Origin: Pseudomonadales bacterium
Lineage (GTDB): Bacteria > Pseudomonadota > Gammaproteobacteria > Pseudomonadales > Pseudohongiellaceae
Assembly: GCA_022360535.1 (NCBI GenBank)
Contig: JAKSCP010000275.1
Span: 1 to 7,463, forward strand
Reading direction: 5' to 3'
DNA length: 7,463 bases
The position numbers and the translations under genes are program-made. Of this stretch, positions 1 through 5,811 are shown piece after piece (position 1 is the first letter of the stretch; each line of letters starts with the position of its first letter). The notes beneath the pieces were generated by a model. It did no database searches and was not told the DNA's origin. It worked only from the letters and a program-made list of their open reading frames with translations.

Positions 1-118
1 GTGTGGCGGTTTGCTGAGCTGAGAGCGGACCAGCAATCAGGAAAGTGCTTGCCGACAGTAACGCTGCACTTGCAGTACGGACAAATGGGTTTTGCAAGGT
101 GAAAATTTTTCGTGTCAT
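1..118 (-). CDS. N-terminus of an unidentified Sec-exported protein (partial)
   Basis: Only the first 39 codons lie in the window; the gene runs off the left edge. The start is the ATG at 118-116, chosen because a full Shine-Dalgarno AGGAGG sits seven bases upstream (126-131). The peptide begins MTRKIFTLQ and contains a textbook signal peptide. It has a basic start (R3, K4), a second Arg at 14, a hydrophobic stretch from about residue 15 to 30 (A/L/S/I-rich), and a likely signal peptidase I site after Leu-Ser-Ala, before Gln-Gln at about residue 35. This indicates a periplasmic, outer-membrane or secreted protein. Nothing beyond the signal is visible, so the family cannot be named. It is divergent from the M13 peptidase gene and shares a 184-base intergenic region with it. 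Confidence is high that it is a real coding start because signal peptide and ribosome binding site agree. Confidence 0.78.
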   Translation of the reverse strand, partial: MTRKIFTLQNPFVRTASAALLSASTFLIAGPLSAQQTAT

Positions 119-125
119 GGGTCAA

Positions 126-131
126 CCTCCT
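126..131 (-). promoter_or_regulatory. Shine-Dalgarno site of the minus-strand exported protein
   Basis: The minus strand reads AGGAGG here, seven bases before the ATG at 118-116. It is a perfect anti-16S match, and it fixes the start of the partial gene at the left edge. Confidence 0.75.
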
Positions 132-178
132 AACCGCATCCTGTGTCTAACTGCAAAAGGTAAAACTTAAGAGCCCGG

Positions 179-207
179 AGTTTAACGCTATCTCAAACCA
201 TTGATAA
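179..207 (-). promoter_or_regulatory. Possible sigma70 promoter for the leftward exported-protein gene
   Basis: On the minus strand a TTATCA box (207-202) and a TAAACT box (184-179) are separated by exactly 17 bases. Each matches its consensus (TTGACA, TATAAT) at four of six positions. Transcription would begin near 172, giving a leader of about 54 bases. Position and spacing are right, but the boxes are weak, so this is a suggestion only. Confidence 0.3.
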
Positions 208-255
208 AGGCAGGAGCTTTTCTGGAGTCATTGGCCCCAGAGGTGATGGAGATTT

Positions 256-269
256 CGGGTATACTCCCG
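256..269 (+). promoter_or_regulatory. Possible -10 region for the M13 peptidase gene, inside a small inverted repeat
   Basis: TATACT at 260-265 matches the -10 consensus at five of six positions and is flanked by CGGG (256-259) and CCCG (266-269), an inverted repeat. It lies 38 bases before the ATG at 303. No acceptable -35 box exists at 16-18 bases: the closest, TTGGCC at 231-236, is 23 bases away. If it is a promoter, it is weak or activator-dependent. Confidence 0.25.
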
Positions 270-292
270 TCCTGCTCTGTTAAAAGATGATT

Positions 293-297
293 GGAGG
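293..297 (+). promoter_or_regulatory. Ribosome binding site deciding the M13 peptidase start
   Basis: GGAGG lies five bases before the ATG at 303. An in-frame TTG at 291 could extend the frame by four codons, but it overlaps this site and has no binding site of its own. The ATG at 303 is therefore preferred. Confidence 0.75.
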
Positions 298-302
298 ACA
301 AC

Positions 303-1901
303 ATGTCATCGTCTTATAAAATCCTGGTTGCGACATCTTGCGCCCTGTTGGTAGCTTGCGGTTCAGAGGAGAGTGCACCGACTGCCTCTACCACCGCCCC
401 TGAACCTGCTGCAGAAACAGTTTCCGCAGCATCAGAATCAGCCCCCGGAGTCGCAGCCGGGCCTGAACTCGGCACATTCGGCATCGATCTAAGCCACCAG
501 GATCCTAGTGTGCGGCCTGGGGATGACTTCTTCCGCTACACCAATGGCAAGTGGCTGGATACTTTCGAACTTCCTGCCAGCCGCAGCAACTATGGCTCCT
601 TTACTGTCCTCAGTGACCGCTCAGACCAGCGAGTCCGCACCATCATCAATGACCTTTCTTCCATGGAACCAGCGGCGGGATCAGTGGAGCAGAAAATCAG
701 TGATTACTATCTCAGCTACATGGATGTGGAAACGCTGAATGAACTGGGCATTAGCCCTTTGCAGCAAGGTCTGTCGGCCCTGAATGAAATCGATACCCGG
801 GAAGAACTCATTGCCGGATTCGGTCGCGCTCAGATCGACAACACAGCAAGTGTATTCGGCTTTTATGTCGGGGCTGATCGTTCCGACCCCGATCGCCACC
901 AGCTCAATCTGTCCATCGGCGGCTTAGGCCTGCCAGACCGTGACTATTACCTGGAAGACACGGAAGAATTTTTATCGGTGAGAGAAGAGTATGTTGCCCA
1001 CATCACACGCATACTCGATTTCGCCAACATCGAAGACAGTGCGGATAAAGCGCAGGCCATTCTGGCATTGGAGACTCAGGTTGCAGAGCATACCTGGCCA
1101 CGCTCCCAGCGCCGCAACCGCGACCTGACCTACAATCCCATGAGCTACGAAGACTTCAAGGCTGAGTATCCTGGACTGGATTGGGACGGGTATTTTGCTG
1201 CTGCAGGTATTGCTGACCTGACAGATCTGAATGTCTTCTATCCTAGCGCCATGTCTCCCATTATTGATCTGGTCAATACACTGCCAGTCGATGATTGGCG
1301 CAGCTATATGACTTATCGGTTTATTGTCGACAGTGCCAACGTGCTATCGGAGGAACTGGATCAGGAAGCCTTTCACTTCTATTCCACTGTTTTAAATGGC
1401 GTCCCGGAACAACGTGAACGTTGGGAACGCGGCGTAATGCGCGTGGGTTCTCTGGCTGGCTTAGGTGAAGCCCTGGGACAAGTTTATGTAGAACGTCATT
1501 TCCCTGAGTCTGCCAAGCAACAGATGGAAGAGTTGGTTGAGAATCTTCGCGCGGCTCTGCGTCAGAGCATTGAACAAAATGATTGGATGGGAGAAGCAAC
1601 CAAAGCGGAAGCCTACCGCAAACTGGAGTCTTTCCGCCCCAAGATTGCCTATCCCGACAAGTGGAAAGATTTTTCGTCATTGGAAATGCGTCGTGAAGAT
1701 CTCTTTGGCAACGTACAACGCCTTAGAGAATTTAATTATGCTGACGAAGTCAGCCGCTTAGGCGAACCCACAGACCGGGACGAGTGGGGAATGACACCAC
1801 AAACTGTTAATGCCTATTACAATTCTTCATTTAATGAGATTGTTTTTCCTGCCGGCATCTTGCAACCACCCTCTTCGATCCAGCCGCTGATTTGGCTGTG
1901 A
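303..1901 (+). CDS. M13 peptidase, N-terminal piece: lipoprotein signal and Peptidase_M13_N domain
   Basis: As read, this frame gives 532 residues from the ATG at 303. Residues 1-19 form a type II signal peptide with lipobox Leu-Val-Ala-Cys, lipidated at Cys19. Glycine at +2 fits outer-membrane sorting rather than inner-membrane retention. A Ala/Thr/Pro/Glu-rich linker runs from about 20 to 50. The M13 N-terminal domain starts near residue 60 with the family signature GIDLSHQDPSVRPGDDFFRY, followed by NGKW. GGLGLPDRDYY, also typical of the family, lies near 205. Late in the piece come NAYYN and NEIVFPAGILQPP, which belong to the start of the catalytic domain. The last residues (SSIQPLIWL) are out-of-frame readthrough after the lost base. 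The zinc ligands are therefore missing from this product, which would be an exported but inactive fragment. Confidence 0.75.
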   Translation: MSSSYKILVATSCALLVACGSEESAPTASTTAPEPAAETVSAASESAPGVAAGPELGTFGIDLSHQDPSVRPGDDFFRYTNGKWLDTFELPASRSNYGSFTVLSDRSDQRVRTIINDLSSMEPAAGSVEQKISDYYLSYMDVETLNELGISPLQQGLSALNEIDTREELIAGFGRAQIDNTASVFGFYVGADRSDPDRHQLNLSIGGLGLPDRDYYLEDTEEFLSVREEYVAHITRILDFANIEDSADKAQAILALETQVAEHTWPRSQRRNRDLTYNPMSYEDFKAEYPGLDWDGYFAAAGIADLTDLNVFYPSAMSPIIDLVNTLPVDDWRSYMTYRFIVDSANVLSEELDQEAFHFYSTVLNGVPEQRERWERGVMRVGSLAGLGEALGQVYVERHFPESAKQQMEELVENLRAALRQSIEQNDWMGEATKAEAYRKLESFRPKIAYPDKWKDFSSLEMRREDLFGNVQRLREFNYADEVSRLGEPTDRDEWGMTPQTVNAYYNSSFNEIVFPAGILQPPSSIQPLIWL

Positions 1902-2425
1902 ACTACGGCGGTATCGGTGCGGTTATCGGTCACGAGATGGGCCATGGCTTCGACGACCAGGGGTCCAAGTCGGACTGGGCGGGTGTGCAACGTAACTGGT
2001 GGACCGACGAGGACCGAGCCAGTTTCGAAGAGCAGGCTAGCGCCCTGGCCGAACAATACGGACGCTTTCAACCGGTACCGGGTTACTTCATCGATGGTCG
2101 CTTCACTCTTGGTGAGAACATCGGTGATGTCGGCGGTCTGTCCTTAGCCTATCGCGCTTATAAGATGGCACTGAATGGCGAAGAGGCGCCGATTATTGAT
2201 GGCCTCACAGGTGATCAACGCTTCTTCCTGGCCTGGGCTCAGGTGTGGCAAAGAAAGTACCGACAGGACGCCCTGATTCAACGTTTGACTACGGATCCCC
2301 ATTCTCCATCAGAGTTTCGCGTGAATGGTGTAGTGCGCAATTTCGATGAATGGTATGACGCCTTTGATGTACAGGCCGAAGATGAATTGTATCTGCCACC
2401 GGAGCAGCGTATTCGCATCTGGTAA
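1892..2425 (+). CDS. M13 peptidase, C-terminal catalytic piece
   Basis: This frame holds the catalytic core of the M13 peptidase in 177 residues when counted from the TTG at 1892. The homologous reading actually begins about 20 bases earlier, at FDPAAD. The zinc-binding HExxH is HEMGH at residues 14-18 (codons from 1931), with Glu15 as the general base. The third ligand is Glu75 in GENIGD, with the conserved Asp at 79. Downstream come a FFLAWAQVWQ segment, DPHSPSEFRVNG and the C-terminal RIRIW, all usual for bacterial M13 enzymes, so the end is complete. No Shine-Dalgarno precedes 1892, and the piece has no signal peptide. Independent translation is unlikely; it is better seen as the displaced second half of the upstream gene. 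Confidence 0.72.
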   Translation: MAVNYGGIGAVIGHEMGHGFDDQGSKSDWAGVQRNWWTDEDRASFEEQASALAEQYGRFQPVPGYFIDGRFTLGENIGDVGGLSLAYRAYKMALNGEEAPIIDGLTGDQRFFLAWAQVWQRKYRQDALIQRLTTDPHSPSEFRVNGVVRNFDEWYDAFDVQAEDELYLPPEQRIRIW

Positions 2426-2434
2426 CACCGCTAC

Positions 2435-2466
2435 GTGCAAGTGCCGATTGGATTCGGCACTTGCAC
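2435..2466 (+). terminator. Perfect 13-bp hairpin after the M13 peptidase gene
   Basis: The arms GTGCAAGTGCCGA (2435-2447) and TCGGCACTTGCAC (2454-2466) are exact complements around a six-base loop. The stem is strong and begins ten bases after the stop codon. Only CTTACCT follows, so the U-tract of a classic intrinsic terminator is poor. Only 24 bases separate it from the next ATG (2491), leaving no room for a promoter after it. It may therefore act as a partial terminator or as an mRNA-stabilising intercistronic hairpin in a two-gene transcript. Confidence 0.5.
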
Positions 2467-2490
2467 CTTACCTGACAAGAGTGAATTCCA

Positions 2491-4089
2491 ATGAAAAATA
2501 AGCTCTTTCTTCTTTATATAAGTGTTTTTTCCACACTGCTCCTTACACCCGTTCTAGGGCAGGAGTCATATGACATCCTGATCCAAGGTGGGCGCGTCGT
2601 CGATGGTACTGGAACACCCTGGTATAACGCCGACGTGGCCGTTAACGGCGATCGGATTGTTGCTATTGGTGACCTTGCTACTGCCAGTGCAGAGACAGTG
2701 ATTGATGCCACTGGCCTCATCGTTGCGCCCGGTTTTATCGATCCTCATACCCATGCGCTACGCGGCATCTTTGATGTGCCCAATGCCGAGAGCGCACTCC
2801 TGCAAGGAGTAACAACGCTGACCGAAGGCAATGATGGATCATCCCCTTTCCCCATCGATGAACACTATCGATCCATCCAGCTACGACAGATCAGCCCAAA
2901 TTGGGCGGTGTTTGTAGGTCAAGGCACCATTCGCAATTCAGTGATCGGCCCAGAGGACCGCGAAGCGACACCCGCTGAAATGGAACAGATGAAACAGATG
3001 GTGCGAGAAGCCATGGAGCAAGGAGCCTTAGGTATTTCCACTGGCTTGTTTTATGTGCCTGGCAGTTTTACTTCGACAGAAGAAGTCATCGAACTCACCA
3101 AAGTCGCTGCCGAATACGGCGGCATCTATATCTCACATATGAGGAACGAGGCTTTTGCCTTACTCGATTCTGTCAATGAAACCATTCGCATTGGAGAGGA
3201 AGCCAACATACCGGTGCAGATGACCCATCACAAAGTGATTGGGGTTCAAAACTGGGGAGCGTCCGTTGACAGTCTGAGGCTGGTGGACGAAGCAAGAGCC
3301 CGGGGTGTAGATATCACAATCGATCAATATCCCTACACGGCTTCGCAAACCAGCATTAATGCACTGATTCCCCAATGGGCGCAGGAAGGTGGGCGAGAGC
3401 AGTTACTCTCCAGAATCATGAGTCAGGAAACACGTCCCACGATCAAGAACGAAGTCGTTAACCTGATTCTCTATGATCGCGGCGGTGGCGACCCCAAGAA
3501 TGTATTCATTTCCCGCAACAGCTGGGATCCGGAAATGGCAGGCAAAAATCTGGCTGAACTCACTGAAGAAGCAGAATTAGAGCCTACTCCCGAAAATGCG
3601 GCTGATGTGGTGTTCGACATCATTCGCGGCGGCGGCGCGACCGCTGTTTATCATGCCATTGGTCCGGAAGATGTAGACCGTATCATGCAGCATCCTGCCA
3701 CTGCCATTGGATCAGATGGTCCCGTTGGTATTTTTGGTGAGGGCGCGCCGCATCCACGCCAGTATGGGACATTCGCCAGAGTGCTGGGTCACTTCGTGCG
3801 GGAACGGGGCATCATTACGCTAGAAGAAGCAGTTAAAAAGATGAGTAGTCAAACTGCACGTCGTTTGAATATTCATGATCGTGGCTTGATCACTAATGGC
3901 TACTTCGCAGACATCGCTGTCTTCGATGCGGATGAAATTATCGATAAAGCGACTTTTGAAGATCCCCATCAGTACGCTGTAGGAATGAAGTATGTGCTGG
4001 TAAACGGTGAGATCGTGGTTGAAGAAGGTCAACACACCGGTCGTCGTCCAGGACGCATTCTGCATGGCCCGGGTTATACAGGAAACTAG
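2491..4089 (+). CDS. Secreted N-acyl-D-amino-acid deacylase (D-aminoacylase-type amidohydrolase)
   Basis: This 532-residue amidohydrolase-superfamily protein resembles D-aminoacylases, metal-dependent enzymes that hydrolyse N-acyl-D-amino acids to the free D-amino acid and a carboxylate. A Sec signal peptide covers residues 1 to about 23, with cleavage likely after Val-Leu-Gly, so it should act in the periplasm, unlike classical cytoplasmic D-aminoacylases. The small beta domain (YDILIQGGRVVDGTGTPWY, then NGDRIVAIG) leads into the barrel. Visible metal or active-site positions are His86 and His88 (DPHTH), His216 (SHMRNE), His246 and Lys248 (THHK), and catalytic Asp409 (GSDG). Where the Alcaligenes enzyme has the bridging Cys96 in a GNCG-like motif, this protein has Asp115 in GNDG. 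The C-terminus returns to the beta domain (YFADIAVFD, then VLVNGEIVV). The start has a weak Shine-Dalgarno (AGAG at 2478-2481). The gene lies 65 bases after the M13 peptidase on the same strand, probably co-transcribed. The exact substrate is not certain; related family members act on N-acyl amino acids or dipeptides. Confidence 0.87.
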   Translation: MKNKLFLLYISVFSTLLLTPVLGQESYDILIQGGRVVDGTGTPWYNADVAVNGDRIVAIGDLATASAETVIDATGLIVAPGFIDPHTHALRGIFDVPNAESALLQGVTTLTEGNDGSSPFPIDEHYRSIQLRQISPNWAVFVGQGTIRNSVIGPEDREATPAEMEQMKQMVREAMEQGALGISTGLFYVPGSFTSTEEVIELTKVAAEYGGIYISHMRNEAFALLDSVNETIRIGEEANIPVQMTHHKVIGVQNWGASVDSLRLVDEARARGVDITIDQYPYTASQTSINALIPQWAQEGGREQLLSRIMSQETRPTIKNEVVNLILYDRGGGDPKNVFISRNSWDPEMAGKNLAELTEEAELEPTPENAADVVFDIIRGGGATAVYHAIGPEDVDRIMQHPATAIGSDGPVGIFGEGAPHPRQYGTFARVLGHFVRERGIITLEEAVKKMSSQTARRLNIHDRGLITNGYFADIAVFDADEIIDKATFEDPHQYAVGMKYVLVNGEIVVEEGQHTGRRPGRILHGPGYTGN

Positions 4090-4098
4090 TCCAAGGCG

Positions 4099-4143
4099 GG
4101 CGGTAGTCCTTTAGACACATCTGCCTGCTGACTGCCGCCGTTT
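4099..4143 (+). terminator. Possible terminator after the D-aminoacylase gene
   Basis: GGCGGTAGTC (4099-4108) pairs with GACTGCCGCC (4130-4139) over ten base pairs including one G-U. It starts ten bases after the stop codon at 4087-4089. The loop is long (21 bases), and the following tract (GTTTAAACTTA) is only moderately T-rich. Position and stem strength favour a terminator; the long loop weakens the call. Confidence 0.42.
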
Positions 4144-4181
4144 AAACTTACTCAATTTTGCTCTGATACCTCATCTGTTCT

Positions 4182-4205
4182 GGGTTGGGCATTCTCGCCA
4201 ATCCC
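4182..4205 (+). repeat. Second small hairpin, possibly a backup terminator
   Basis: GGGTTGG (4182-4188) pairs with CCAATCCC (4198-4205) with one bulged T and a nine-base loop. A T-rich stretch, TTATTTT, begins about four bases later (4209-4215). It could be a second, weaker stop signal for the upstream transcript. Confidence 0.25.
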
Positions 4206-4226
4206 TGCTTATTTTCACCTTCCCAT

Positions 4227-4267
4227 TTTTCAGCGCAACACCACTCCTTCAGTTAACTTGCTGAAAA
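4227..4267. repeat. 8-bp inverted repeat enclosing a palindrome, upstream of the MBOAT promoter
   Basis: TTTTCAGC (4227-4234) and GCTGAAAA (4260-4267) are exact inverted copies 25 bases apart. Between them lies a perfect 8-bp palindrome, AGTTAACT (4251-4258). The block ends about 26 bases before the proposed -35 box at 4294, where an activator could bind. Short repeats of this size can arise by chance in A/T-rich DNA. Confidence 0.3.
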
Positions 4268-4293
4268 TTATAGAAAAAATTATTGGCACGCTC

Positions 4294-4322
4294 TTCGCAG
4301 GCCATATCACAGGCACTATAAT
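4294..4322 (+). promoter_or_regulatory. Sigma70-type promoter of the MBOAT/SGNH operon
   Basis: A perfect TATAAT at 4317-4322 lies 17 bases after TTCGCA (4294-4299), which matches the -35 consensus at four of six positions. Just upstream, at roughly -45 to -65, is an A/T-rich tract with a run of six A (4274-4279), resembling an UP element. Transcription should start near 4329, giving a leader of about 80 bases before the ATG at 4408. This is the best promoter in the window. Confidence 0.6.
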
Positions 4323-4365
4323 GCGCTAAATTTTTAGCGGATTGAAACTATTTTTTTGTTAGCGC
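4323..4365 (+). repeat. TTAGCG inverted/direct repeats at the MBOAT transcription start and leader
   Basis: CGCTAAA (4324-4330) and TTTAGCG (4333-4339) form an inverted repeat with a two-base gap directly over the expected transcription start. A second TTAGCGC (4359-4365) lies 20 bases further on, after a run of seven T (4351-4357), and is the exact complement of GCGCTAA (4323-4329). The same left arm could thus pair with either right copy. The block may be an operator placed to block RNA polymerase, or an alternative-pairing leader if transcription starts early enough to include the left arm. Function is inferred from position only. Confidence 0.4.
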
Positions 4366-4407
4366 GTCTGTTCATTGTAGGCGCCAATAATAAGAACCGG
4401 TTTAACC

Positions 4408-5811
4408 ATGCTTTTTAATACCCCGCTTTTCTTCCTGTTCTTCAGTTGCTTCTTCTTTCTGTACAGCTTCGTGTTTCTGAAGCGGTACCCACGGCTGCTG
4501 TTAATTCTTGTTGGCAGTCTTATTTTTTATGCGGGGTGGAATTTCCGCTTTATTCCCTTATTGGTATTCAGCGGCATCGTAGATTACTTCGTTGCCAACG
4601 GTATACAGAATGAATCTGACAGCAAACGGCGCAAACTCTACTTAACAATTTCTATCGCAACCAATCTCGGCATTCTGGCCATTTTCAAGTACACCGATTT
4701 TGCCATGCAGTCGGTCGTGGACCTGATGGGTCTGTTTGGCTACGAGGCGAGTTGGACGATGCTGAATTTTGTGCTCCCGGTTGGCATCTCTTTCTATACG
4801 TTTCAGAGCATGAGTTACACCATCGATGTCTATCGTGGAGAGATGCAGGCGCGCAAGGGACTGCTGACTTTCATTTCAGCGCTCGCTTTCTTTCCACAAC
4901 TCGTTGCCGGCCCAATCCTGCGTGCACGCTACATTTTGCCGCAATTGGAAATCATGCCTTCACCGACCTGGTCAGGGGCGAAGCATGGTGCGCTGTTGTT
5001 CACTGTGGGTCTATTCAAGAAAACTGTAGCAGACCTGCTGGCCACCAACGTGGACTATGCCTTCGATGGTGCAGGGGTCAGCATGATCGAAGCCTGGACC
5101 GGTGTCCTGGCGTTTGCCGCCCAAATTTACGGTGACTTCTCTGGCTATACCGATATGGCAATTGGCGCCGGGATGATTCTTGGATTTAAAATTCCATTAA
5201 ACTTTCGCCTGCCTTATTTCGCCAGCTCGCCCGCTGATTTCTGGCGGCGTTGGCATATCTCTCTTTCCAGTTGGTTGCGTGACTACCTTTACATCTCTCT
5301 TGGTGGTAATCGAAACCATCGCTATCGCAATATAATGATCACCATGCTGCTGGGTGGGCTCTGGCACGGTGCTGCCTGGACCTTTGTTGTCTGGGGCTTC
5401 TTCCATGGTCTGATCATTATTGCAACGCACTATCTTGGCTCGATTAAATCGCTGCAATGGATAGGCGAGAGTCAGGCCATCGTTATTCGTTTATTGAAAT
5501 GGGCAGTGACTTTCTATCTGGTGTTGATCGGCTGGGTGTTTTTCCGCGCTCAGGAGTTCAGCGATGCCACCAGTGTGCTACTCAATATGCATGGCATGGC
5601 AAGTGTCGAAGCAGCGGCCAGTGCCTTACTCGCATTCTGGTTAACGGTGGTTGCCCTGGCCTTTATGCATCTTATTGATTGGGTAGTGATTCGATTCTCC
5701 AACGGCATAGAGAATCGAATCTGGTTATTCTGGCCACTCATTTTTATTTTCCAGTTCATCTGCTTCATGTTCGGAGTACCGAGTAATGCCTTCATCTATT
5801 TCCAGTTCTGA
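4408..5811 (+). CDS. MBOAT-family membrane O-acyltransferase (AlgI/DltB-like)
   Basis: This 467-residue polytopic inner-membrane protein has about 11-12 hydrophobic segments, starting with a very Phe-rich helix at residues 4-24. MBOAT proteins of this bacterial branch (AlgI, PatA, WssH, DltB) take an activated acyl group on the cytoplasmic side and pass it through the membrane for O-acylation of an extracytoplasmic polymer. Visible signatures are FPQLVAGPI (162-170), QIYGDFSGYTDMAIG (239-253), the long conserved block FWRRWHISLSSWLRDYLY (278-295, His283) and GGLWHGAAWTF (316-326). His320 in the last block is the expected catalytic histidine, and FFHG follows at 331-334. Length is close to AlgI. 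The ATG at 4408 starts directly at the first membrane helix, with only a weak purine-rich site (TAAGAA) upstream. It is preceded by the promoter at 4294-4322, and its last 26 bases overlap the SGNH gene, implying co-translation. The acyl group is probably acetyl by family precedent; the acceptor is unknown. Confidence 0.93.
   Translation: MLFNTPLFFLFFSCFFFLYSFVFLKRYPRLLLILVGSLIFYAGWNFRFIPLLVFSGIVDYFVANGIQNESDSKRRKLYLTISIATNLGILAIFKYTDFAMQSVVDLMGLFGYEASWTMLNFVLPVGISFYTFQSMSYTIDVYRGEMQARKGLLTFISALAFFPQLVAGPILRARYILPQLEIMPSPTWSGAKHGALLFTVGLFKKTVADLLATNVDYAFDGAGVSMIEAWTGVLAFAAQIYGDFSGYTDMAIGAGMILGFKIPLNFRLPYFASSPADFWRRWHISLSSWLRDYLYISLGGNRNHRYRNIMITMLLGGLWHGAAWTFVVWGFFHGLIIIATHYLGSIKSLQWIGESQAIVIRLLKWAVTFYLVLIGWVFFRAQEFSDATSVLLNMHGMASVEAAASALLAFWLTVVALAFMHLIDWVVIRFSNGIENRIWLFWPLIFIFQFICFMFGVPSNAFIYFQF
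5773..5776 (+). promoter_or_regulatory. Ribosome binding site of the SGNH gene inside the MBOAT gene
   Basis: GGAG lies nine bases before the ATG at 5786, within the last 40 bases of the MBOAT gene. It supports the overlapping start and suggests translational coupling of the two proteins. Confidence 0.6.

Larger units (their letters stand above)
303..2425 (+). pseudogene. M13-family zinc metallopeptidase lipoprotein, split by a one-base frameshift
   Basis: Read as one gene with one base restored, this encodes about 707 residues, the normal size of a bacterial M13 (neprilysin/PepO-type) endopeptidase. M13 enzymes cut short peptides, usually outside the cytoplasm; this one carries a lipoprotein signal. 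The upstream frame ends in the substrate-binding NAYY segment followed by NEIVFPAGILQPP. The expected continuation, FFDPAAD then AVNYGG and the zinc site HEMGH, is present but in the other frame. The break sits at 1871-1873, where CCC-TC-TTC stands for an expected CCC-TTC-TTC. Both halves are otherwise well preserved with no further stops, so the lesion is recent or is an assembly/sequencing error. The two readable pieces are listed separately. If real, the N-terminal piece lacks the catalytic centre and the C-terminal piece lacks an export signal, so neither should be active. A hairpin at 2435-2466 follows the stop. Confidence 0.72.
4090..4407. other. 318-base intergenic region between the D-aminoacylase and MBOAT genes
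   Basis: No coding frame with a ribosome binding site is apparent on either strand. The left part holds terminator-like hairpins at 4099-4139 and 4182-4205. The middle holds an inverted repeat at 4227-4267 and an A/T-rich stretch at 4264-4284. The right part holds a promoter (4294-4322) and a leader of about 80 bases with repeated TTAGCG elements. The marked rise in A/T content toward the MBOAT gene fits a promoter region and marks a transcription-unit boundary. Confidence 0.7.

Noticed and set aside
291..302. TTG at 291 as the peptidase start
   Set aside because: It would overlap the GGAGG ribosome binding site at 293-297 that serves the ATG at 303. The ATG also gives a better-proportioned lipoprotein signal peptide.
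1321..1680. 119-codon open frame on the minus strand inside the peptidase gene
   Set aside because: It lies antisense to strongly conserved M13 coding sequence, has no recognisable domain, and has a composition explained by the shadow of the sense frame.
1865..1874. Programmed -1 ribosomal frameshift joining the two peptidase frames
   Set aside because: The required shift is -1, but the codons CCA-CCC-TCT at 1866-1874 do not form a slippery heptamer: shifting back gives mismatched ACC-ACC pairing. No obvious stimulatory hairpin was noticed, and M13 peptidases are not known to use frameshifting.
4283..4288. TTGGCA as the -35 box of the MBOAT promoter
   Set aside because: It matches the consensus better than TTCGCA, but it is 28 bases from TATAAT, far beyond functional spacing.
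4752..5135. 127-codon plus-strand frame inside the MBOAT gene
   Set aside because: It is rich in Cys, His and Arg with no family resemblance and overlaps conserved MBOAT motifs; it is an out-of-frame shadow.
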